The position numbers and the translations under genes were made by a program. A stretch of DNA of 64,000 nucleotides from assembly GCA_037042185.1 (NCBI GenBank), contig JAXQJY010000028.1, forward strand, positions 868,001 to 932,000. Reading direction: 5' to 3'. A model generated the notes under the pieces. That model did not search any database. It saw nothing but the letters and a program-made list of their open reading frames with translations, and was not told the origin of the DNA. Shown here one piece after another: positions 1 through 10,274 of this stretch (positions within the stretch are counted from its first letter, which is position 1; every line of letters begins with the position of its first letter). Source of the stretch: Sordariomycetes sp. S80-01Y. Taxonomy: Eukaryota; Ascomycota; Sordariomycetes.

Positions 1-407
1 GTGTGCCTCTTGAGGAATTTCGTCCATGCACGTGGCGATGTGGATCGTCATGCAACTTGGACAGTCGAGGCAAGACAATCCCAATTTCTGCAACGAAAGT
101 CGGGAGTAAGCATCGCCGCGCGTGGAGGATTGTGGCAAACGGCCAGCCCTTTACCCGCAGGGTCACGCGCCCAAGTAATCGATTAGCCCTGGGGTCAACA
201 GCCGAAGCGTGATGGAGTTCACGAGTAGTAACAAGACTATAAAAGGATAGCAGGTCATGGCGCGGCGCGCGTGGGTTGAGTCTCCCGCTCGAGTCAACCT
301 AGCCTGTCGTCGGGGTGCCTCCGACACAGACACCAGCAAAGGGCTGGAAACCTGGCATGGCAGGCTTCCACGAGGTACAGTACATATGCGTATGGTATGT
401 ACGTAGG

Positions 408-419
408 CGGAGTACTCCG
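408..419. repeat. 12-bp perfect palindrome
   Basis: CGGAGTACTCCG is self-complementary. Related TACTCCGTA strings recur near 35705 and 51465, always in non-coding DNA. It could be a protein-binding site or a remnant of a dispersed short repeat; its function is unknown. Confidence 0.5.
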
Positions 420-580
420 TAGATGTAATTATCTGCGAGTTCTCGGAGGAGGAAGGTGAGCGGTGTGCCGTCCGCCCAGCCTTGACTCGCACGTCCCCCC
501 TCCATCTCAGCCCTTTTTCGGTGGCGCTTGCTAGTCTCTTTTCGACAGCCGGTACCGTAGTCCATCAACTCGAGCTTGAC

Positions 581-600
581 ACTGACAGACACTGACAGAC
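581..600. repeat. 10-nt tandem duplication
   Basis: ACTGACAGAC occurs twice head to tail with no mismatch. It lies in non-coding DNA and I assign it no function. Confidence 0.7.
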
Positions 601-1159
601 CCAGAGCGTCATTTGTGACCAGTCCCTCATTGGGTCCGGCCGGCAAGGCGCACGGTTCGAGGTCAGAAGCATGGCCGAGTGGCTTTTTCGTCTTGCCGGC
701 AAAAGCCGACAACTACGGTACACGTTATGTCGAGCCTCGAAGCCACCGAGAGGCTTGGGTGACTGCTGCGACGACGTTCCACGGACCAGACCCCCCCTCC
801 CCCAAGAATCCTGTGTAAATACGACGTACTTGGTAGGAAGCACAGTGGGCACGGTCCTACGAAGTAGTTGAAGCTTCGGCGAACGTCCGTGATATGCATC
901 AAATGATCGTCGACGGAATCAGAGCCAGCGCGGTTACTCGGGGCCGTTTACCGCGTCCGACCCTCTCTAGCCGTAACCGGCATGGCCAACGCTCAATGCC
1001 CACCACGACGTACCAGGGGCGGGGGTCGCCTAATATTACGGCCGGGACAATGCACGGCGGAGACCGTTTTTCATTTCCTGTGGATTTGCAGGTCTAGCGC
1101 TTGCAGCAAGCCAGTGTTAGCGCTATCTCAGATGATCGCCCTTGCTTCCAGGCTGCGAG

Positions 1160-1185
1160 CCCCAACCGCGGGCCCCAACCGCGGG
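1160..1185. repeat. 13-nt tandem duplication, GC-rich
   Basis: CCCCAACCGCGGG occurs twice back to back without mismatch. Each copy carries a CCGCGG palindrome. It is non-coding, and probably replication slippage or a duplicated binding site. Confidence 0.65.
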
Positions 1186-2636
1186 GAATGAAGGAAGCTC
1201 GTAGTCGTAGTCGTCGTTAAAGTTGAGGCATTTGGGGCAGATGGCGTTCGACTTTTGGTGGGCACGATCCCTGGCAGTGCCTTCAGCGGAGCCAAGTTTG
1301 TGTTGAGAAGCGCATGAGTCGAGGCCGCCCGTGTCCACGGGGAACAGAGTTCAAGCCTGTTACAAAATTGTGGTGGCTTGTGAACCGTCCACTCTCGCGT
1401 GACCCGTCCGAGACACACCCTTGGTCTCAGGCAGCACGGGGGCCAGTCTGGAAGCTGGAGAAGAGCTGGCGTCACTCGGCACGACTTACACGACGGCAAT
1501 CTTCAGCAAGGCAAGCTCTGTTAGTGTCAACGACATCATCAATACAGAGTCTGCCGGTGTCAGCAGGAACTGTTCCCCAGCAGCTTGGGTATGTAGCAGG
1601 GACCGGGTCCATTCACATGATCTGCGCTATCCCCGATGCTGTGCAGCCCTCGCGGCGCGGCTAATGCCATGGGCCAGCGCGACGAGCAGCTCCCGAGCCG
1701 GATCCGTAAGCTCTGGAGAGCTCTCCGATCTCCAGGTTCCTGGAAAGGGCTGCTTGACCCAACCCCTGAAGTACCGGCAGCTGCCACGGCTGTGTAGAAC
1801 TCGACCAGCCCATGGGAGCAGGCTGATGCCTCAGACTACTGCAGTGCTGATAATAGTCCCTCCATTGAGGGACGGAGGATCCCAGTGATTCAATCCCTTG
1901 ACCGCATGCGATGGATATCCCACAAGCAGCTGTGGCGTTTTGCTAACAAACACTAGGCATGGACCGCCAGACCAGGGCTTTGTCCGTGGGCCATGCTGGC
2001 CATGGTGTCCTCTTCCCACCATCCTCCTGCGACTAGCGCGCCAACCCAGCATATCCAATGGGGCCCTTGTATTTGCTCTGCTGAATCGCCAGTGGTTGTG
2101 ACCTCCCTCTGGCCGTTAGAAACACGCCGTGGCCTTGCTGCGTGTTTTCTCCTCGACCTGGGGGGACGTTGCGCCAGGTGGGCGCTAATGCTATATCATC
2201 TCAAGGCACCAAAGGTACTAGCTAATTGTATCTGGGACATAATTTTCTCTTAAGAAAAGCCGGCTCGGCTCTGCCGTTCGTCTTCTAAGGAATACCTTGG
2301 CGGGATCAATATCGCTCGAACCTGATCTTGTAACAAGCCACATCCCGGAGGGTCGACGTCAATCTCTCCTCCTTCGTCTACTTCCTCGAACGAATGCACG
2401 AGCCTTGCCGCAGCATTGGAGAAAACGCGCGAGCGCACATCGATTACATGGATCTACAGGTCGCGGCGAGTGTCTTTTAGGATATCGCATCAGGCTGATC
2501 CAGGCTGCTACACTTGCGACACTTCGCCTACAAGTCGAACAGTCCCGCGCCGTCGGCTCGATCTGACTTGCCCTGTCGTTCTCAATGCGAGAAGCAACCA
2601 AAGACATTGTGTCTGGTCGATTTACATCGATGCTAA

Positions 2637-3581
2637 ATGTCAACGCCTGCAGTAAGTCCTTTGGCATCTACCACAACCCCCTCCCCACCTCCCACCTCCA
2701 AATGTCCATGACGAACTATGCCAACGCGGTTCTTCTTTTTTCTTCTTGCGTAGCAAAAGGCCAACCTCGCCCGCATCCGAGACAACCAGAGGAGATCACG
2801 CGCGCGCAAAAGAGAATACGTCCAGGAGCTCGAGCAGCGCCTCCGGACCTGCGAGCTCCAGGGCATCGAGGCCTCTGCTGAGGTCCAGATAGCTGCTCGG
2901 AGAGTCGCCGAGGAGAACAGGATACTCAAAGAGATTCTTCACAAGAATGGGGTCACCGACGAGTACATAGCCCACTGCATCCAGTCAGCCATCCACGCAG
3001 GGGCGCCGGCCACCGAGGTCAGCCCAACTGCCAGCGCACCCTTCCAAGCCGGAGGGGCTCAGCCAGGCGCTTCGATGCAATCTTTGCAACAGTTGCTCGC
3101 GCCGCGAAGGCCGAGCTCTCTGGACACGAGTGGACCGTTTGTGCCCACGCAGGGAAGCCGCGAAGCATCCATCGGCAGCGGCTCGACGAACGCCTCCTCC
3201 ATTTGGGGAGATTCGACCCAAACCCTGCCCACTGGATACGGACACCATAACCCCATCAACATGGCACCGGCGGGCCTGCCATCAACGCCCAGCCACGGGT
3301 TTACCGCTCAAATATACCCGCAAGAAACGACACACAGAGCAGACAGCTTCGGTGGGGGGCAACATCCGCCACCTCACCCGCAACTACAGAGCCAGCAACA
3401 GCAGCAGGGACAGCTTATGGCGAATCCACGACAGCAAAGCTTTTCTGACCAGCAGTCACTACCTCCCAACTTTCCCGGGCAACCGATAGGCTACGCGGGA
3501 CAGGGCGCCGGGTTCAACCCTAACGCCCAAGAATACGGACAGCCGAGGGGGTACATGAAGCAGGGAGAACCGTATCAGTGA
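2637..3581 (+). CDS. bZIP transcription factor, five-codon first exon
   Basis: A probable nuclear DNA-binding protein of 280 aa. Exons are 2637-2651 and 2754-3581. The first exon encodes only MSTPA; the 102-nt intron has donor GTAAGT and an acceptor after TTGCGTAG. The basic region begins directly after the junction (KANLARIRDNQRRSRARKRE, with the N-x7-R/K bZIP signature). It is followed by a short leucine-zipper-like helix to about residue 70. The rest is a Gln/Pro/Ser-rich disordered tail, probably for activation. I chose this start because it is the only upstream ATG that keeps the basic region in frame across the intron, and because the MSTPAQKANLARIRDNQRRS arrangement recurs in an ascomycete bZIP family known to me. 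An out-of-frame ATG at 2585 would overlap the start if it is transcribed. Target genes are unknown. Confidence 0.88.
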
Positions 3582-4730
3582 CTGCGATCAATGGGGTAAC
3601 TCGAGCGAGGACATGGTGTGTCAACGGCCAGACCGGACCCTCGCCATTGAAGCCCAGCAGACAGATGGCACAAGGCCCTAACTGAGCCAGCCCTCATCTG
3701 AAGACTTGGCGAGCCAACGAAAGGCGCCAGGAACAACTAACCGACAAGGGAAAGTTCCCTCAAAACGCACACCGGGCGCCAAAGACCGAGGAGGCTGAGG
3801 AAAACTGCTGAGGGGCCTAGAACTCATTCGAAACATCCCTAAAGAACGGGGCGTATCCGATGATGGTCCACGCCGCCTACCAACGGTGCGCGACCTTGGG
3901 ATATGAAGAATTTTGGGACCTTTGACTCTTGAATGACAGATATTCTTCTGTCATATCTACGAAGCTTTGTAAACGGGACATGATAGGAGTACTTGCTCGA
4001 CTACGAGAGCCATCCGATCACGACAGGCGGCGGGGTCTATGCTAACACAAACCCCAACCTGGGGACTTGTGCGAACACTTGATTTTGTGTACCCAGGACG
4101 GTTATGCCTTCAGAAAGCAGGGCGGTCCCTGCCAGCGGAGTTACTTAACGAAGCCCTGCGGAACATCGGCCACACAGATTTGTACGATGCGGTCAGTGGT
4201 TCATTGCGGGGGGTAATACTTCATACGGGGATCTAGCAAAACGGAGCTTTCGGTTCGAAGATACCCACGGTCTGATATTTGTTCAACACGATAGTTTGTT
4301 CCTCGGCGGTGAGCGAGACCGAGGCATTGCCGCGCCCAATTCAGCAATATCAATAATAATAAAAATTGAGCCTTGCGCAAATAGCCTCGGGTCAGGATTT
4401 CGGAATCAGCATTGATGCGTAATTGCTGAAGTGCTTTGTCTTGGTGGTAAACAACAAGGAGGGCGTGTCTACGTCTTTGTCCCGTCAAACATGTTTACTG
4501 GCACCCCTTTTTCTCTTAGCCCTTTGTCACAGCACCAAACAAAGGGCATGCATCACCATTCGACAAGAGCAGGACCATTCACATAGCAAATGAGCATAAA
4601 ATGTAGACCCGAGAAGCAGAATGTCTTTACGGGAGCTTTCGGTCGCATTCCCTTTCTCTCGAAGTTTCGCATCTTGGCCTGATCGTTGTTGAACACGCCC
4701 TGGTTTCAAACCACGTGCACCTTTTTCACA
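3582..4730. other. Intergenic
   Basis: No supportable gene. It holds the 3' region of the bZIP gene and the promoter of the next plus-strand gene. A small AT-rich patch (AATAATAATAAAAATT) lies near 4350. Confidence 0.5.
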
Positions 4731-7319
4731 ATGCCCGTAAGTTAGAGATGTCTTATGTTCAGGGATTCTGAAGTACTGACTAGAGTCAAAACAGCCTAAG
4801 CGCAAAGCGAGCAAGAAGAGCGGCAAGGATTCTGCTCCGAAGAGAGTCCAGATCGCTTCGCCAGCGTCTACTAACAAGCGCGCCTGCGCCGCCACCGAGT
4901 ACGACCCACCCTCAAAGAAGAGAAAGACCTCACCGGTAGGATTTCAGGGAAGAGTTCTCAGAAATAGAATTGTTCCAGGGTTTCAACCACAGGTAAGATA
5001 GCCCCCGATGGCCGTTGAGGTTGCCGAGAGCCCTGTCAATGGAGAGCTCAGGCCACCTGCCTGAGCTGTACCTAACCTGCTTCAAAGGCATGCCGATATA
5101 CAAAATTTGAACGCAACATACATTTCGGGGCTAACTTACCGATGTTCCTTCACAGAGCTCTATTACACGTGCCTCAAATATCAGGACTCGTTCTCAGAAC
5201 GCTGGCACTTACAATAAGACTATTAGGTCTCCTATCCAGACCCGTTCTCAAACCGCCAAATTGCGTGCTCGAACTACCCTTCAACCAAATGACAGCCATC
5301 AAGCTGTCCGCACTCGTGCTCAGACATATGTCCAGGTCGCCTATGAGCCCACACAGACCGCCGGACCAGCTGCTCGATCTGGTACAGTTTTAACAGCAGG
5401 ATCCGGAAGGTCTAGCGGACAGAGCACAACTACCAATCTTTCTGACACCAGTGGCTTTCATCAGACTAACCGCCAGCCTCGCCACAACGCCCATATCCCT
5501 GGCCAAATCGCAGATGCGAAAGAGTATGACGATGTACCGACGAAATCTAGCAGTGATCTATCTGAAATATCTGATAGCTCTTTCTCTCGTTGGGAAGCCG
5601 GGAGAGCTCGGCGCTACCTTGGGCCTTACAGGATATCTAGTCCTCGGCACCACATAGACCGCAACCAGCCTAAACATGCTACGTCCGGGTCTAGTAACTC
5701 TCCAAATAGAGATGCCATCGATCGTTCCTCTCGACGAGATGTAAGGCGATCGCGGCGTCTGAGATCCCAGAATCCACTCCCCTGGTCCCGCCCCCTGCTG
5801 CTGGGCGAGTCAGGCAACCCTTACGAATCCTCCGACTCTCCTACCGATGAGCTCAGTGATGACGGGGACGCGGATGACTCTCGTGACTGGGAGGGGATCG
5901 ACAGGGCTGTCAACAAATACAATGAAAGCGAGGATGGGGATGACGAGATGATATCCGGCTCGGATGCTGACATGGTATCTGACTCGGCTGATACGGGGCA
6001 TCTCCTTGCAGGATTTATCTCTCCAACGACCCAAGATGACAATGAAGCTCATGGAAGGGTGTCTTCCAATACTGGCCAAGACAGCTCTTCTGTCAGTGCA
6101 GAGGAGGGTGTTGAAGTCATCGCTAATGTCGCTGGCTCCGATTCTGAGCAGCTAAAGAGGACTGGAGAAGACTACCCTCACAGTGCCCCAGGCATTGGCA
6201 CAGAAAAAGGCATTGCTCCATTCGATGAGGCATCTAAAGACGAGGTCGAGATCGAACCCATATCTCAAGACGTAGAGCATAAAGTGCCTGCATATGGTGG
6301 CTCCCCGCTATTCACTGACGATGAGTTAGAGCCCCTTGACCCTAGTCAAGAAGACTGCGGAGGCCCGGAGACGGACAGTCAAGAGCATGCCGCACCCTTC
6401 AGAACGCCACAGGAGAACAGTCCTCCTGTCACCACAGAAGGCAGAGGAGAGCGCGAAGCATCGAGCCCCTGGGAGACTGTAGCCGAAGAGGCCTTGCAAG
6501 CTTCTATCCGCGACCAGGCCCAGCGAGAACAGAGCGAACAAGATCATCAGGAAGGTAAGAGTCGCAAATTATGCAGTCTCAGAGCCAAAGGCTAACGATC
6601 CCTGTCAAGGCTTTTTCCAAGAATATGTCTCGAAAGACCAAAACGCCCAAAATGTCCCCGGTAGTTCAATCAATGTCGATGAGGAGCTCGCCATGTTGAT
6701 GGCACATGGGGCCGAAGGTGAGGACGAAGGTCTCGCCGCAGCGATCCAAGCCAGTCTCGCCATGGGCAGTGCAGACAACGTTCCAACTCCAGCTCCAATT
6801 TCTGGGCATGGTGAGAAGGGAGCCTTCAACTTTGCTGAGGAGTACCAAAGGCAGGAAGAAGAGATATTGAGGGACCCTGAGAATTCGGCAACCAAGGCTG
6901 CAGCTGAGGATGGCACAGAGAAAGCTCCAATCCGTGAGTCTGACTCACCGGACGGTGAAGAGCATGCGATACCTTTGTCGAAGCGAAAAGATGATGAGCG
7001 GTGGTACTCCAGTGATGGCATCCAGCAAGCCGCCAACGCCATGGTCGAGCTTCACGGCATCATCGAGGAAGCTAGGGGTACCGACATGGCGAGTTTGCTA
7101 CCCTACAGTGGCAGGTTATTGGGAGCCCTCAGAGGGCTGCCGCCCATTTTCTTCTGGACAGAGCCCGCAGACGAGACGTTGGCCAGGTTGACCAGACACC
7201 GTGAGACGGTGGACTCCCACAACGAGGACCGCCAGGGACACCAGCGGCACAGGGTCTTGTCCGCAGAGGATCTCCGGAACTTGGAGATGATTGCAAAGTT
7301 TGGCCCAGAAATTTCTTGA
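4731..7319 (+). CDS. Disordered nuclear-type protein with two UIM-like motifs
   Basis: I do not recognise this protein by name. Exons 4731-4736, 4795-4992, 5156-6554 and 6610-7319 give 770 aa. The first exon is only ATGCCC, and all three introns are GT-AG. The N-terminus is strongly basic (PPKRKASKKSGKDSAPKR, then PPSKKRKTSP), fitting nuclear localisation signals. Residues about 80-500 are hydrophilic, rich in Ser, Asp and Glu, and look disordered. Two helices match the ubiquitin-interacting motif pattern (acidic, then L-x-x-A-x-x-x-S): AEEALQASIRDQ near 512-523 and EDEGLAAAIQASLA near 572-585. The C-terminal 150 residues look folded (SSDGIQQAANAMVELHGI, then LPYSGRLLGALRGLPPIFFW) but match no family I know. 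Ubiquitin binding is inferred from the motif pattern only. Confidence 0.75.
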
Positions 7320-7739
7320 GATAGGGGTTGTGCGTTCATCTGTTTCAGGGATGAAGGATTCTGTCCTTCGGAGGAACTTGCCCATCTCAAGACCTAGCCG
7401 TGATTTGAGTGTATCCAAAGTAGATAAATTAAAAACACGGCTGACCTTTGACTTGAGTCAGCCTCGTCAGACATGTCAGCTTAGTGAGCAAGACTAAGCA
7501 TTCACCGATCATGAACGGGGAATCCTCCAGACACAGGGGAAACATAACGTGAAGGCTGGGATGAGCATGCGGGAAAATTTAAACCAAGAGTGGGATCAAG
7601 AGAACCCCGGAGCAAGGTGAGCTCCAAGCATGACAGTGTGAGAAGGTGTTGCAATTTCATAACTCCGTGCTACCCGTACCCCCATGTCCGGTCCTTATTA
7701 CAAAATCACACAACTGACGAGATGGTCCGAGGCCGATAT
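7320..7739. other. Convergent intergenic region
   Basis: The 3' flanks of two convergent genes. I see no coding sequence here. Confidence 0.5.
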
Positions 7740-9128
7740 TTACAAGAAGTAGTCCGCAACCGGCTTCTTGGCCGGCATCCCCCTAGAATCCTGCGGCGCC
7801 GCCTGGAAGACACGATACCTACGGGCTGGCCCTTGTAGATTTGGGGCCCCTTCCATCATCACACCGTTCGCACCCTCGCTCCTGTTGACATCGCCGTTGC
7901 TCCTCGAGAAGATGCCCGTTCCGGAGTCGTCTTCGGACAGCTCCAACACGGCAGCGACGTTGCCACATCTGTAGCAGTAGTTTGGCGCCGACCACACGGT
8001 GACGATGGAGGCATCGAACATCTCCTTAAAGCCTTCCATGACCAGCTGGTGCGCCCGCGCGATCAGCCCGAGGTCGTTTCTGTAGTTGAAGACCTTGACA
8101 ATATCCGCTCCGAACAAAAAGCCTGCGCCGCGCGGCGATAGACCCCAGCCGTCGATTTCGTCCGGGTCGGACCACAGCAAGTCGCACATGGCTCCTTCGT
8201 GGGGAACCTCTTGCTTGCGATCGATCAACCTGATCTTATCGATTGTGTCGATGAGCGGACTCAGACCTCCGTGCACACACAGCACCGCGCCCGTGGGATT
8301 CCCGCTGCTCCCGCTGCTGTCCCCAGTTGCGCCGGACCCAGGTGCTCCAGTCCGGTCTGCGGACACTCCATTCGGACTGGCGGCGTTGTTCATTTGCTGT
8401 CGATGCTGGCGCGAGAACCTACTAAGCGTGCCACCTTGCTGATCGCAAACCTCTATCTCAACGTCTTCGTCTATGGGTTCCACGGCTGAAGAGAGCGTGT
8501 TGGATGCGCCGAGCACGATGGCGCCGAGCGCGAGGTAGTCGAAGATATCGCAGCAGTACCTCCATACGTTTGCGCTGCCGTACTTTCGAATGCATTCGTC
8601 ATAGAAGCCATACACCGTAGTGATTTGACGTGATTCGTGGTTGCCGCGGATGAGGGTCATTCGGTCGGGGTAGCGGACTTTGAGGCAGAGAAGCAGGAGA
8701 AAGGTCTCGAGAGAGTAGAAACCCCGGTCGACAAAGTCGCCTTCCATCTATTAGCATGTTTCGTGGATGAAGGCGCACGTAGCTTACCCATGAAGAGGTA
8801 GTTGGTGTCTGGCACATCACCTCCAACTCTGAAGAGCTCCATCAGGTCATGGAACTGGCCGTGGATGTCGCCACATATCTGCTCGAGTGTCAGCGAAGGC
8901 GTCCCGAGCCCCCAGCCTCGTTTCCCGACGTACTGTTACTGGCGCCGTTACCGTCACGACGTTGCCCTCCTCAATCAATAGCTCCCTTGCCTTGTGACAG
9001 ATCTCGCGAACCTGCGCTTCGGGAATCGGTCTACATGAGCGCAGTTGCGCAATCGCTCTAGGCGCCGACAGTCAGAACACCGGCCTTGAAGGATATATGC
9101 GCGGGCCATACCTATCGAGATCGCTCAT
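7740..9128 (-). CDS. ppg1: PP2A-family Ser/Thr phosphatase, Ppg1 type
   Basis: A metal-dependent protein serine/threonine phosphatase catalytic subunit of 410 aa. Exons on the minus strand are 9112-9128, 8934-9057, 8788-8878 and 7740-8740. The metal motifs are all present: GDIHG (50-54), GDFVDRG (78-84), RGNHE (109-113) and HGGLSP (234-239). The C-terminus ends VADYFL, the methylatable tail of PP2A/PP4/PP6-like enzymes. The catalytic core is closest to PP4/Ppg1. A low-complexity insert at about residues 155-227, before the CVHGG strand, is what I associate with filamentous-fungal Ppg1 rather than Pph3, Sit4 or PP2A. In fungi Ppg1 has been linked to STRIPAK-type complexes, development and wall integrity. 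The assignment to Ppg1 rather than PP4 is from memory of the family. Confidence 0.9.
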
Positions 9129-9923
9129 GGTGCGAGACCTTGGCGGACGAGAACCGCAGCACGTGCAGCACGATGCTCGACGATCTGGAGTCCGGCAAAG
9201 TTACACATGCGAAATCATAACATGTCGTCGTAGGTGATGACTAAAGAGAGCAGCCGCACGTGTGAATTCCGGATGAGAAGCGAGGGTCTTGTCGCGACGC
9301 GGTGATATGCAGGAAAAATGATGTCTGGTCTGCGAATGATTTGCACGGACGGCGCGAAGGTGCAATGGCGCTGGCCTAGGCCGGGATGCCCCTCCGATCT
9401 TGGAGGTTGGAGTCTAGGGGGGTGACAGAAACAGATGGCTCAACGTGGACTCTCCAAGTTGGGGACTTCTGCGCCATGTCTTTCTCCGCTACAAGCCGCG
9501 AACTTACTCTGACATTCTAATGTAAGCACAGGCCAGCACATGGCTTTTCTGTGATTTTTTGGAGTGTTTGTATCGAGTCTCAGCGCGGCTGATCTCTGTT
9601 GGACACCATCTAAACATTTCTGTCCGCCGGCTGGGCTTGGTTCCTGCTCGGCGCCTCGCTTTCTCCGGACACCGACGTGGTAGCTAAGGATACGTACCGA
9701 TTTGACCTCGTCCAACCAAAGCCGACGCGATATCCAATCGTCAGCTGCTACAAATTCCTCGCTCAATTCTCTAACCAGCGGCCACACATCGCTACGACGG
9801 GAGAATGATTGTGCAATTATAGCGTAAGCCTCAATTGGACCCTGCTCTTCACATTGAGATAATCTACTGACGCTCAGCCGCAGCCCACCACAGCCCCTTG
9901 ACCAGAGGGCACCAACCGCCACC
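9129..9923. other. Divergent promoter region
   Basis: This lies between the ppg1 start (minus) and the small membrane-protein gene (plus). I see no supportable gene; it presumably contains both promoters. Confidence 0.45.
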
Positions 9924-10274
9924 ATGCCACCACATCTGCACCCCCGATCGCGCATGACCTCGTCCCTCTTCGCCTCTACGGTCGTTGCGTGCTTCTTCGT
10001 CGTTGCGATGCCGCACATGCTGCCATGCCCCGTGCCCGCGAAGCGCTATGCCGACGGAGACGTTGTTGTGGACGAAAACGGTAGGAGGAGGAGGTTCCGA
10101 GCGAGGGAAAGGGCCGAGGAGTCCCGGAGTGGCATTGTACAATTTGGAGCGGATGTCGAGGATGCGCCAGGGAGCAGCAGTGCGAGGAGGGAGTGCCCGG
10201 TGCCAAAACCCGGAGGAATACTGGGAGAGTGGCTGGGCTTCCACAAAGGTGACGATGATGTAAGGAATAAGTGA
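9924..10274 (+). CDS. Small single-pass membrane protein, function unknown
   Basis: A single-exon frame of 116 aa. A hydrophobic segment lies at about residues 11-33 (TSSLFASTVVACFFVVAMPH). It is followed by LPCPVPAKRYADGD, a basic stretch (NGRRRRFRARER) and a C-terminal CPVPKPGGILGEWLGF. The combination of one N-terminal membrane span, a Cys-Pro motif and a short hydrophilic tail resembles small conserved ascomycete proteins of unknown function, which could be mitochondrial or secretory. The internal Met11 is an alternative start. I rely on composition and motif memory, so that this is a real gene is likely but not certain. Confidence 0.55.
   Translation: MPPHLHPRSRMTSSLFASTVVACFFVVAMPHMLPCPVPAKRYADGDVVVDENGRRRRFRARERAEESRSGIVQFGADVEDAPGSSSARRECPVPKPGGILGEWLGFHKGDDDVRNK

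Larger units (their letters stand above)
1..2636. other. Intergenic, upstream of bZIP gene
   Basis: I see no supportable gene here. Short open frames on both strands lack recognisable domains and good splice partners. The stretch contains a 12-bp palindrome, two small tandem duplications and, near its end, an ATG at 2585 that lies out of frame with the downstream bZIP start at 2637 and would overlap it. It probably holds the promoter and 5' leader of the bZIP gene. Confidence 0.5.

Noticed and set aside
663-740. TGGCCGAGTGG resembles the A box of Leu/Ser tRNA genes
   Set aside because: No acceptor stem or matching B box (GGTTCGANTCC) at the right spacing; I could not fold a cloverleaf.
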